DNA from: Epiperipatus broadwayi | Taxonomy: Eukaryota > Onychophora > Udeonychophora > Euonychophora > Peripatidae | Direction: 5' to 3' | Length of the DNA: 64,000 nucleotides | Assembly: GCA_028023455.1 (NCBI GenBank) | Contig: JAQFVV010012529.1 | Location: 1,550,001-1,614,000 of the forward strand | Shown here: positions 34,492-45,300 of the stretch, piece after piece | Layout of the letters: each line of letters begins with the position of its first letter | Numbering within the stretch: the stretch's first letter is position 1 | Translations under genes and position numbers: made by a program | The notes under the pieces: model-generated | What the model was told of the DNA's origin: nothing | Seen by the model: the letters and a program-made list of their open reading frames with translations, nothing else | Databases searched by the model: none

Positions 34492-36444
34492 AGAACAGCA
34501 TAATGGACTTCATTAATTTCCTCTCTTGAAGATTTTTTTTAATAATGGTTCATTTCATTCTACCAAATAGTTTTCACTTTTAATATTTTAAGGTCATTTG
34601 AGAATTTTTATTGCAAATAATGTATGGTTATATAGACAAATTAATACTTTGGGTATATAATTTAAAGCAACAATTCTCTTTTATTATTAAATTGAAATCT
34701 CTTATATGAACTCATTGAAAAATTGAAACAAAACAAGAAATAAGACAATTGTGAAAAAGAGAATTAATGAAATGAAGTCCAACACTGTCTAGGAGTATGA
34801 GAGAAGTATTGCAATTCTAGAGAGGAGAGCAAAATGTTCAAGCATCACAACTGTAGTGAAAATAAAAAAATTGAAACTAATGAAATTACATTATACTAAA
34901 AAGGAAGATTAAATAACCCAATGTGTTTGACTGATAATAATATGAGTTATTCATAGGTAGTTCAAATGATGGGAGTTAACTAATTTAATGATTTCATAAG
35001 TTGAAAAAAATGCCTCAAGATTCAAACATTGACATTTTGGACACCAAAAGGGTTTATTGACGAATGAGTTAAAGAGATAATCCAAAATGTTCTCAGTTTA
35101 TAAGAAAGCAAGAACTTTCTGGGAAATTAATGAAGATAAAGAATTGCTGAACAAAAATATGAGGAATGAATGAGATGGTATTTTAAATCTATACACAGTA
35201 CTTTACAATAAATAAAATAAATGATGAAGAGTAGCAAACTTCAGTTTACTACCTGTATATTTGTGAAAAGGAGATTCAAAGACTGAGAGGCTTAAATTAA
35301 TGTTATAATATGTAATTGCTTATAATAAAGCAGCAGTATATAACAATTTTTTTGCTTTGCTTTTTCACACATACATTCAACTTGAAAAAGAATCACATTT
35401 AAAAGTGCATGATGCATTTTTAGTATTAGCGGAAACATTTATTAGAACATCCAGCGAAGACAAGATACAATTTTAATAATTATATTAAAAAAAGAATTTT
35501 CTTTTAAAGGATATATGAGAGCCAAAAGAAGTTTCAGATAAAAATTTATTTATGGAAATGATGATGTTATCTTTATAATTTTTGGATGCACTAGATTTAT
35601 CTTGTTTGAGAGAATTGGAACAATCTTTTTATGTAATATATATTTACGTTAATTTGGGACCAACGTTATTAAAAGTTCTATAAGATTATGAATTTGTTGT
35701 AATAGGTAATATAAATTATTAATCTGAATTACAGTTTTGCAAAAGAAAATATTAATAAAAGATCTGTATGTTTATGTTTTGGACTTTATTCCTGAATTTT
35801 CTATAAGAAAAAATTTCCATCATTGCATCTACTTATGAAAGTGGAGTCCCTCTTTTTTCTTTTTTTGGTCTCTTAATAGTAATGTGATGTATAGATATTA
35901 ATTTTGAATCCTTTTTGATTGCTGTTGTTTTTTTCTAACTCATGTACTAGCAATAAATTGCATGTAGATCTTCTACATTGGTTTTTCACTCATGAGTTTG
36001 AGTTGTGTAAGACTTTACATGGCTTAATGATTAGCTGATGATTTGTATCAAATGCTTCAGAGTATGTTTTTTATACTAACTTATTACAATATAAATTATT
36101 GTTTGCAGTATGAACTGTTTGGTTCATGTTTGTGTATTAAGTTCTAAACTTTTATATTTTGCTGTTTTGAATTTTAATTTTTTTTTTCATTTTATTTAAT
36201 TTTGTTTAAGGAATTTTTTAATTGCTTTCTTGCTTTTATATTATAAAATAAACAATGAAATTATTTTATTAGATCAATATATATAAATACATTTATCTTT
36301 ATCATGCTATTGGTTTCAAATTAATATGATAAATGTATTTTAATCTAATTTTTGTAAAAAGAAAAGAAAAAAGATTGGGAATAAACTTTGCACAATTGAC
36401 TAAAAAAAAAATTATTACATTGATTTTTCTTTCTTTCTTTATAG
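34492..36444. other. Second intron, right part, nothing recognised
   Basis: AT-rich sequence up to the acceptor TTTCTTTCTTTATAG preceding the last synthetase exon. A patch at 34.7-35.6 kb is purine-rich with many GAA and ATG triplets but has no sustained frame. Confidence 0.5.
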
Positions 36445-36566
36445 GACGAGTTGCGCCTCATAAAAAGCTTCGTGGTGGAATTGAATTCGTGGATCAAATT
36501 CCAAAAGCTGCTAGTGGCAAAATTTTGCGAAAAGAATTGAGAGCTAGATCTGTAGTTAAAAAATGA
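36445..36566 (+). CDS. Acyl-CoA synthetase (4CL/luciferase-like), terminal exon
   Basis: The last exon supplies (R)[19 protein letters not shown], then [20 protein letters not shown] and TGA. Its first two bases complete the Arg codon split by the intron. [10 protein letters not shown] and the motif A10 sequence P-K-x-x-S-G-K-I-L-R are diagnostic; the Lys of SGKI is the catalytic lysine that drives adenylation. The C-terminus ends VVKK and not SKL or a similar tripeptide, so the common PTS1 peroxisomal signal of luciferase and many relatives is missing. The enzyme may be cytosolic or membrane-associated. Substrate cannot be inferred from this domain alone. No gene symbol is assigned because the N-terminal two-thirds are not visible. 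Confidence 0.94.
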
Positions 36567-36930
36567 AAAAAGTTTTCATTTTATTACGGAAGAAATTTTT
36601 TGCCTGCATTTTTTTCTTATGCAGAACATATGAACTCCACTGTCAGTCACTTTTCTAATATTAAAATGCTAATGTTAGAGCCAACAGTTATAAATAAAAG
36701 GAATTTATTTTTTAAATAAAATGCACTAGTCAATGCAATACTAAAGATTAGTGGAACTGATATGTGTGTGCGTTTGTGAAAGAAGCCAGTTTGACTAATC
36801 TAGCAATTTAGAAGCCTATCATTTGGTTTAACAGACTTATTTATATTCTTTGGATTGATGGGAAAGGACATTTTATTTCTATACATATGTAAATGACATA
36901 CTATTTATAATAAAGTTATTTAAAACTGAA
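36567..36930 (+). other. 3' untranslated region with poly(A) signals
   Basis: Candidate AATAAA signals follow the stop codon at 36693-36698 and 36715-36720, and another lies near 36909. The first two give a 3' UTR of roughly 150-180 nt, the last about 360 nt. Which is used cannot be told from sequence. Confidence 0.65.
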
Positions 36931-37585
36931 AATTAATGAATTAACCGGGATTAGATTTAAAAGAAGACATACCAACACTTAAAAAAAAGAATAAAAAATG
37001 TTGTTCTTACCTTTTTATTTTTCAATGAAGCCTGGGCTTAAATTAGGTAAAATGTTTGTAAAGTTTAATCATTTAATAAAATAATGTAAATTAATGAAAC
37101 AGATATTTTTCTGGGCTTGTTTTCTTTTTCATTCTATTTGTTTCTTATAAAATTGTAAATATTTTTTATATAACACATTTATTTTTTATAAAAATGTTTG
37201 TTTTAAATAAAATTTAAGCAAATTCTATTTAATAGTATCTAACTTTGATCATTTTTACTATTTTTTTTTTATTTTTAATTTTATATCTATATGTTTATCA
37301 CACCATTATACCCATCAACTAATAGAATATCAGCAATTACTTGTCATGGATTTCATATACTATTTAACTGAGTGTTGCCTTGACAACAGATTGCCAATAT
37401 TCTGTAGGTTTGTGTGACAGTTAACAGCTATAATCTGTATGTAATACTGCAAGAAACTTTCAGATACCTTAATTTTATCTTACTAAGTATATCTGCATTT
37501 TGCAAAAATCAAATTAGTTTGAATTTTGCTTGGATAGTGTATATTTTATGTGTTTTTTTTTTGGAGATTAGTGGTATCTCATACT
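36931..37585. other. 3' flank, nothing recognised
   Basis: AT-rich intergenic sequence between the synthetase and the next repeats. Confidence 0.5.
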
Positions 37586-38025
37586 AGTAGTTTTATTTCT
37601 CCATTTTTATGATCTATGATTACCTTTTTCTATTTTTTTAAAACAATTATTATAATACTTATTATAAATAAAGCTTACAATAATAAAAATCAAATATATT
37701 TATTATATATTAAATAGATTGTTCTTTTACTAAAAGAAACCAATCAATACATCCCAGTTGGGAATGATATAAAGGAAAGTAATTTTATTTCTACATTATT
37801 TGTAATAAATTTGGGTTTTATATTGTAATACAAATATTATAATGCTTACAATAATAAAAATAGAATGTATTTTTTTATAAAAATAGATTATTTTCCTAAA
37901 AGAAAGCAATCAACTGATTTCAGTTAGAAGCTATTCTAAGTAAAAGTAACTTTATTTCTCTATTTTTTATGATTAGTTTTTTTATTTTTTTTATACAAAT
38001 ATTATAATGCTTAAAAAAAATCAAA
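37586..38025. repeat. Degenerate tandem repeat, about 165-bp period
   Basis: Two and a half units share the order AAAAGAAACCAATCAA, CAGTTGGGAA or its variants, AAAGTAATTTTATTTCT, ATTATAATGCTTACAATAAT. Units start near 37586 (partial), 37690 and 37855. There is no reading frame. Confidence 0.7.
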
Positions 38026-38635
38026 TTTGAAATCATAAAAGTAGCACTTTTTTTAAAAGCAATATCAGATAATAGCTATTGCAAATTAAGTATTAGCTTT
38101 GGTTGTGTGATTTATATATAACTAATTAGTTGTTGGCATTAATGACTTAATATATTGTTTTTATATACACTATCTGTTCATTAACATTGGTTTTGGCTCT
38201 ATATACAAGACCAATTATTTCAATTGTATGACAAAATCAATTACTTAAAGTTATTTTATCAATCATTCAAATAATTCACTGAATTGAAATACAGTATTTA
38301 TATAAAGTAAAATATTTAGGATTGTAAGTTAAATTTATTTTTCATCTTTTATATTATTTATATATATTAAGATCTTTTGCACACTGAACATTTTTTCATG
38401 ATATGATCTGAATAAAAATAAAATAATATTTCTGTAATTCAATTCAACCCTAAATGTAATTTTGATAACGCTGAATTATTCTGTCAAAGGAAATATATGA
38501 TTATAATGCCAAGGAAAAATTTATTTTATTGGAAAAATTATTGAAATAGGTTTTTTATAAAGATGATTTGGATGATGTAATTAGTTGCTAAGGAGGTTAT
38601 GTAACATTCAAGCATAAAAAAAACAGGTTGAATAC
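38026..38635. other. AT-rich sequence, nothing firm recognised
   Basis: The last 150 bp (from about 38480) may already be the decayed upstream part of the RTE LINE below, but the translation is too eroded to claim. Confidence 0.4.
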
Positions 38636-39035
38636 AATTTTCCAATTTTGAACAGTTCCATTCACATGTTATAAATGAAAAAGCTAAGGCATTTTAAATG
38701 AAAACTGGCGTTAAACATGAGTATGTACCTGCTGCAATATTGTTTTTGACTTTTATGATAGTGGTTTTTGGAATTGTTTATAAATGGATTTATGAAATGG
38801 GGATCAAGAATTGATACAGATTTGATGGTTGAATTTTTAACTTGAATTAATTAATAGCAAAATGCTGTCGATTGTGCTAATTTTTCCAGTTCAAAAACAA
38901 TCTACAGTATGTGCTTAATATTTTGAATGCAAAATATAAAGATTTTTGTTTAATAATGAATGTTTGAAAAACTCAAGTTCTTTAGCAGTCAGAATGGAAG
39001 AAAAGTTCTAGCCACATTTAGCTTTAATGATTATC
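38636..39035 (+). pseudogene. RTE-type LINE reverse transcriptase fragment 1
   Basis: Broken frames read KTGVKHEYVPAAILF, where active elements have the GVKQGCVLAP signature. A YRFDG-like stretch and an IFNLN-like stretch follow, then a KTQVLxQS stretch in the KKTEV.YQ position. These are in the right order for an RTE-clade LINE of the type often annotated in molluscs as endonuclease-reverse transcriptase. The YADD catalytic block is unrecognisable. Stops and frameshifts are frequent, so the copy is ancient. It ends near NDYQF, where another copy begins. Confidence 0.7.
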
Positions 39036-39039
39036 AGTT

Positions 39040-39268
39040 TAAATAAATGGTTATTAGAGACTCAATATAGTTTTAGAGAATCAAAAACCACTATAGACAT
39101 CGTTTTTCTTGCAGGCAAATGCAAAAAAAAAAGTGTTGAGAATGATACAATGATTTATATATTGCTTTTACTGATTAATTCAACATTTTATCAATCAGAT
39201 CTGTGAAATGTTTGAAATTAGTTAATTGTTTACAAAAAATTTTATTCATATAGTCAACTATGCCTGGA
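39040..39268 (+). pseudogene. RTE-type LINE reverse transcriptase fragment 2, upstream part
   Basis: The reading SQYSFRESKTTIDIVFLAG, then ENDTMIYILLL, fits the Q.GFR..R.T.D.IF..RQ...K region at the start of the RT domain, followed by eroded FD..NR and KFI.I... motifs. The line of homology stops near 39268, where the family D copy 2 sequence starts, and resumes at 41636. Confidence 0.68.
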
Positions 39269-39283
39269 TTCGCACTTGTCCAC

Positions 39284-41627
39284 ACACCAGATGGTAAAAT
39301 AACTTGCAAACTGTAATACTATGCAGATGTAGCAATCTGGTGTGGGATAAGTTAATATGCCCTAATTTATTGCCCCTAATGACAATCTGCAGAGACCTAT
39401 TAGGCTTAGAAGGGGAAAAAGTTGCATCTAACTATGGTCGGACTTTGGGGTCTTCTGGTAGAATGCTAACGAGAACCTAATGAAATGCTTAACCAATGAT
39501 TGCATACACTTTAATTGACTAATTCTATCCCTATTTAATAATATCAAATGCAATTTAGGTTAGTTCATCCACTTTCCATCTCCGTTATGCCCTAATATTC
39601 AAGCCCAGAGAGAATATTGCTTTTGACTCCTCTAACAGGTATGAACAGATAAACACAGCAACTCCTGCACCTATATATATGTTACAACTAGCATTTATTA
39701 TATTTGTTTTACATTAAAGCTTTTATATGACAAGAAAAATAGATGTGTGTGCATGCATAATTGTTTATAAACTGGAATGTCAGGACAACTCAATAAACCA
39801 GAAACCGGAATAATATAAACTCTTAAACATTTATTAACAATAATAATAATGTACATTTGTCACATGTGAACCTCTACCATTTTATTAACTAATGGTTCTC
39901 CAGATCCAACCCTTATACCCCATGGTAGAAATCCATCTATATCACTCATTCTTTACAAATCATAATTATATAGAAAAATAAACTTTAGTAATTTCAGATA
40001 ATTGAGATGCTGGCTAGCTAAATTATATATTTACTGATTTTAACAATCTAGTTAACTTAAGTTCCCCCCAATTGATATATATGATAGAGATAGAAATTAA
40101 TACTAGTTGATTAGTCAAACATACTGGAAAATATATATACAAGGTTAATCAACAAAATAAAACATAATATGTATTCTGTATCAAGTGTTGCAATTTAATC
40201 TATAAAAATAAATGTCGAGAATCTTACCTTACTATTTATGTGGATAACCTGATGTAAAGCAGGTGGGTTAACCTAAATTTTATTTACAATGAAAATAAAA
40301 AAAATATCAAAGTGAATAATCCCCCCTTTTCTTCTTTGCTAATTCTGAAAAATGAGGCTTCAGCATCAGAGTGTGAAAATACAACATAAATAACAAGAAT
40401 AAAAAAAGAAATTTACAATATTGATTTCTTGATTAAAAATTGTAATTGGAACAAAGTTCATAAAAAATCATCCCAATAGAAGTTGTAGTTGTTAGGCATG
40501 TTGTTCTCCAAAAGCAGTTTCACTTAGTAAATCATTTTCCTTAGCAAGGATAGATAGGTACGATGGGGTCTCCTGTAGTTGTGTATGGTAAACACCTTGA
40601 TCCTTAATTGATTTACCATTAAATATTTCAATGCTTGTTTACTTTGGACTGCAGGCATCCTCTTGTGTGTTTTACAATAAAGTAGAAAAATAAATAAATA
40701 GAGGTTTAATGCAGCTGTTAGGAAATAACATGATGCACAATAGCATGTTTTGCTTTAGCCCATATTCATATTAAAGTACAATTTAATAATTATTTGTAAT
40801 CATAAATTTATATTGGATAATATAGAAGCACTTTATGTTTATATATATATTAAAATTATTTCATTTTTTTCTTTTTCCAATTTTCAGCAGATTAATTTTC
40901 GTTATTCTTTTTGAAAAGATTTAAAATATTAAAAATTACTCCAATAACTTTCAAAACATGCTTTAATTATTACAAAATTTATCAATTATTCTTACTTCTT
41001 ATTTCACTTTCTTTCTTCTGAATTTGGCAAAATTTTAGTTACAGCATTTGACTTTTAAAAATTTTTATGATTTAAATAAAAGAAAAAACAAAACTCCATT
41101 TTAGCATTTTAAATTTTAGTTTAAACTGTTTTCTATTGTTATAGCTGCTATATTATGACAAGAAGAACGATTTGTAAAAAGTTTCTGTTTTTATACAATT
41201 CGGCATAGATCTCCTGAAACGCTGAGATTTTTAACTGCATATTGTTTAAATACATTTCATTTATTACAGATTTTAAAAAAATAATAATAATAAAATCAGT
41301 TTTATTTTCACACACAACCACCTAACTTAACCTCAGGCTATCCTTAAGTCATTTGATTATAAATATTCAATTTAAATTTTTTAAACAAAATAAATATCTA
41401 TACATTACAGTTTATTAATCCAATAGTGTATATATATACAGTATTACTTTCTAAAATATTGATGTATTAAATTTATTATAAAGCAATAATTTATTGTGCA
41501 TTATATGTATATATGTAATAATAACAAACAATCATTATTAATACAAATTCCAAATGGATTGGGTTCAATAAGTAGGTTTGATCTTTTTAGGAATACTTGC
41601 ATTGTAAGCTACCCTTTACAACATATA
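39284..41627 (+). repeat. Family D repeat, copy 2 (uninterrupted, inserted in an RTE LINE)
   Basis: This 2.34-kb copy aligns with 19388-25621 minus the two LTR-like insertions. It lies between the two halves of one RTE LINE fragment. ATATAG-like sequences occur at both edges (near 39250 and 41627), a possible target duplication. It has no protein-coding frame. The family could be a long LTR or a non-autonomous element. Confidence 0.82.
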
Positions 41628-41635
41628 TAGCTTTT

Positions 41636-42720
41636 ACATAATGGAATGAGAAAAAAACATTATTTTAGCTGCAAAATTTGAGGTATCTAAAATGAAAATG
41701 TATTTCACAAGGATATGTACTAGCTCTAACATTGTTTTGAATTTTATATCAGTAGTTTATAGGATTAGTTATAAGTGACTTCATGATTTGGGAATCAAGA
41801 TGCAATCAGTTTCGATAGTGAAATTTTTAATTTAAATTGTATATTGATAATTGTGTTATTCTTGCCAGTTCAAAAAATAATCCACAATATGTTTAATATT
41901 TTGAATGCAACATATAAAGTGTTTAGTAATTAATGTTCAAAAAATTTTAATCTTTTATGAGCCAGTAATGGATAAAAACCTTAAGCAGGTTTTAGTTAGG
42001 ATAATTATCAGTTTGAGGATGTAAAACAATTTAAATACCTTTGTAGCTTTTTTAATAAAAAAAGATGGATTTAGATGTTGAGATGCAATACAGAATCCAA
42101 GGTGATGCTGCATTCAACAAGTTAAAAAAGAGTGTATTTTATTGTAGAGAAATAACAACTGCAACTATGTTAGCTGTGAATAGATTTATTTATTGTATGG
42201 AAGTTTAGTCTTCTCTACTGATGTAGCATAAAGGCATTAGAAAATTTTTATTTAAGTATGATTTGTTAAATTCAAATATGATGGAAAGAGTATAAGATCA
42301 ATCAATATATTCTTCAACATAGTGCTATAGAATCTGTAAAAAACCACATCATTGGGTTGGGAAAATTAATAAATAATATGTCTTTTTACAAAATATTTCA
42401 CAGTAAACTTAAGCATAACTCTTCTTACATTATAAAGATTAATTTGATCATTATAAAGGTGTGCAATATTGATTGTTTCATTGATAGATATGACTGATAA
42501 TATAATATAATACAGAACTACATTTATAGTGTTGGAAGTTTTTTAAAAAGAAAAATTTGCTGTAAAAGATATTGAAACAATATAAAATAAATGACTAGCA
42601 TGCTCTATATGGAAACAAAATTTCTGTTTCACAAATTATTTGTATCTTTGATTGACTTTCTATTTTTTTTTTATTGGAATTGGAATGGCCACATTCATTT
42701 GTGACTGTTTGCTGCTACTG
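41636..42720 (+). pseudogene. RTE-type LINE reverse transcriptase fragment 2, downstream part
   Basis: The sequence resumes at the GVKQ...VLAPT position (ICTSSNIVLNF). It continues with DNYQFEDVKQFKYLCSF, corresponding to the EQF.YLGS thumb motif. Next are EIQYRIQ-like and AFNKLKKRVF-like pieces, IKALE.F, then HSKLKH..S and a decayed C-terminal region. The order is that of the RT thumb and tail of RTE LINEs. Stops throughout show it is dead. Confidence 0.78.
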
Positions 42721-42976
42721 ATGAAAAGTAGTAATAAAATATGTATTAATAATAGTAAATAATAGTCAAGACAACTAGTATGCAAAAAACAACATAAAAA
42801 ACATAGAAACAACAAAGCAATAGCCATAGTTAAAGTCTAATAGCAGTACTATACTTGTAGTAATTATTGTAATAGTAGTAGTTAGAAATAATGGTAACAG
42901 TAGTAATAAAAATATTTTAGAAATAATTGTCATATTAATATTTAAATATATATACTTTAAGCTAAATGTAATTAGA

Positions 42977-43027
42977 GGGGATTTGAACTCAGACTTTCAA
43001 GCCCTCTATAGCTATCCACTCCATCTT
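42977..43027 (-). repeat. tRNA-related SINE fragment, copy 2
   Basis: On the minus strand an A-box-like GATGGAGTGGATAGC is followed by GGGCTTGAAAGTC, resembling a tRNA-Ser anticodon arm with TGA. A B-box GAGTTCAAATCCCC comes next. It is too degenerate to be a tRNA gene. The related copy is at 33800-33850. Confidence 0.55.
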
Positions 43028-43131
43028 ATACAACTGATACACATGACCACATACATGTGAAAAAGTAAGTAATCTCTAATATACATATTTTGTGCTAAAT
43101 CAGTGCTCATCAGTTGGTCCAGATCATTATT

Positions 43132-43132
<1 letters not shown>

Positions 43133-43163
<31 letters not shown>
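43133..43163. repeat. (CA)n(TA)n microsatellite
   Basis: A CA run passes directly into a TA run, ending at the left edge of the GC-richer block. Confidence 0.9.
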
Positions 43164-45300
43164 TGTACCGGACCATACTCCCTGCGAAATTCTTTTCCTA
43201 ATCTTGCACTGAGCATGAAGTGACCAAGATCTAACAGGTAAAGAAATGGATATCAATTTAGCCGATTTCTATACTCATATATATCAGTACTTCCGGCTAA
43301 ACTGATAGAAAGAGTGGGTTGACAGGAATCTTCCAGTTAAAACACCCTTTAGTTGATCTCTTATTTTAATGCCCGAATATTTAGAACAATGGCAAGTACA
43401 CACCTTTGAAAAATCTATTTACAAAATAGACCTTTGCGCGCCACTTCTAGAAAAGAATCAAAAAATGAATTTTTCACCCTCTTAGAAGGGTGTGCAATAC
43501 CATATGTTCAGCGGAGCATAAGAATAAGATTTAACACCCCGGTAGAGCGATATCCCGTGTGGCTAGCTCAAGTCACTCTACATCTAGGGTCTTCAAATGG
43601 GTAAGTTAAATGATTATTACAGGTATGTGGTTGATAAGGAAAGAACACATTTTATCGATATAACTAATACTATAAAAACGAAACAAGTTTAATAATGTGA
43701 TTAAATATTTATTTAGTCCCAAATACCCATTACCGTTTCATATAAATGATGATATAATAACAAAATACTAAATAATTAATTATCCCAATATATATAGATT
43801 TTCAAAGCGTTTAAATAGATAAAATCCAAATTTAAATAAGAACAATAATAATTCCCTAAAACTATTGACAATGTTTATAAGTAATGGAAGTGGTCTGAGC
43901 TCTTTTTACCCAATAGAAATAAATTTTAAGTTGTGTGATTTGATATACAGATATGAGATTTTCGGTCATACAGGCATACGCTTTTACTGATAACTTTAAA
44001 ACCTTTTTATTGATAGGAAATATAATAATAAAAACTATGCATATTTGCACAATGAAATATATCACTAATTTCATATTTTCAACAAGTCAATATGTTGCAT
44101 TGGCTCAGATACCATATCGTACTCACCATAAGGTACTGTATCTATTTCCGTTTTGCCAAAGATAAATTTCTATACATGTATATACGTGCAGCCCAATTAT
44201 ACACCTACTATTATTTTAAATATAAAGTTATTAGAGTACTTGCTTATAGGGAATCTATAATAAATCAATCCCTTCTTACACTCATCGTGAGGTGTAGCAG
44301 TCACAAAAAAAATAACTTAAAAAGGATATACGGTTAAATACATTTTTTTTTTTGATATTCAGCATGAGATATCATATTTACCGAATATAATAAGCGTATG
44401 TACGCATACATATATATATACATGCATATTTATATTTGACGAATTTCAGGAATAACAACAACAGCAAAACGAATAGCAACAACAACAAAAAAAATCTCAT
44501 TGCAATCTTTGTTGAAAATACTAATTTGAAATAGAAACATTCACTCAAAGGATTTAAGTAAAAGCTTTACCATTTATGACCGCAATAACCGTCAATTTAT
44601 ACATATGCGAGAGACTCTCTCATTTTTAAATGATAAATAATAATAACAAAAAAAAATATATCTAATCGGAAATAGAAAAGTTAATTATTTCAATGTTAAT
44701 AAATATCTTAAAATAAACTTATATCTGCGTCTTCATTCTTCTCCTCTGGGCTGAGTGGGCTTCAAGTTAACTGGCTGTGTGGTGACGATTTCTTCCATTT
44801 AGTAAGGCGGCACTGGTCATCCTCCTGGGCGGTTGGAATTGGCGTGGTCACATCTGGGCGGCTTAGGACAGAGAAAGGGCGGTGCACTGGCTAGTTGTCT
44901 ACCCCACGGTCATTTTGCCGGAATCTCTAGTATATTGCTTCATATCCTCTTTTTTTATATATATATCTAAATAGTAACGAGGATTATTTAATAAATTTTC
45001 CTAGGCTGTCTCCAATAGTTATTCGAATCCACAAAGACAAGAGTTCTTAAAAGAACTGTATAAAGGATTTGTTCTAACGAATGTCACTAATAGTACTATT
45101 CATAAATGACTCTCTAAGTAGCTGATCGCTTGGAGAATTCTGGAGCAACGAAAAGAATGACTTGCCCAGAATGGCTGCCAACGAAAGACTGAATCCCACA
45201 GCACTATCCATCCCACTAATAAGAACCAATTCAGATATCCCTCTGAGAAGAATGAATCAGCCAATCCTTTTAATCTAGCTTATCACTTAGATTGCAAACA
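43164..45300. mobile_element. GC-richer block with an LTR-like left end
   Basis: Composition changes sharply at TGTACCGGACCATACTCC, preceded by TATAT as at the two LTR-like insertions at 20.9 and 23.9 kb. The richest part is about 44.7-44.95 kb (GGCGGCACTGG, CTGGGCGGTTGG). No gag, pol or other frame is recognised, and I could not fix the right end (candidates are CA|ATATA near 43789 and 45884). The phrase GCTCAGACCACT occurs at about 45358 and 45784 and inverted near 43891. An LTR of the same broad group is the best guess. Confidence 0.35.

Noticed and set aside
42977-43027. A tRNA-Ser gene
   Set aside because: Acceptor and T stems do not pair well and the A box is degenerate; a SINE remnant fits better.
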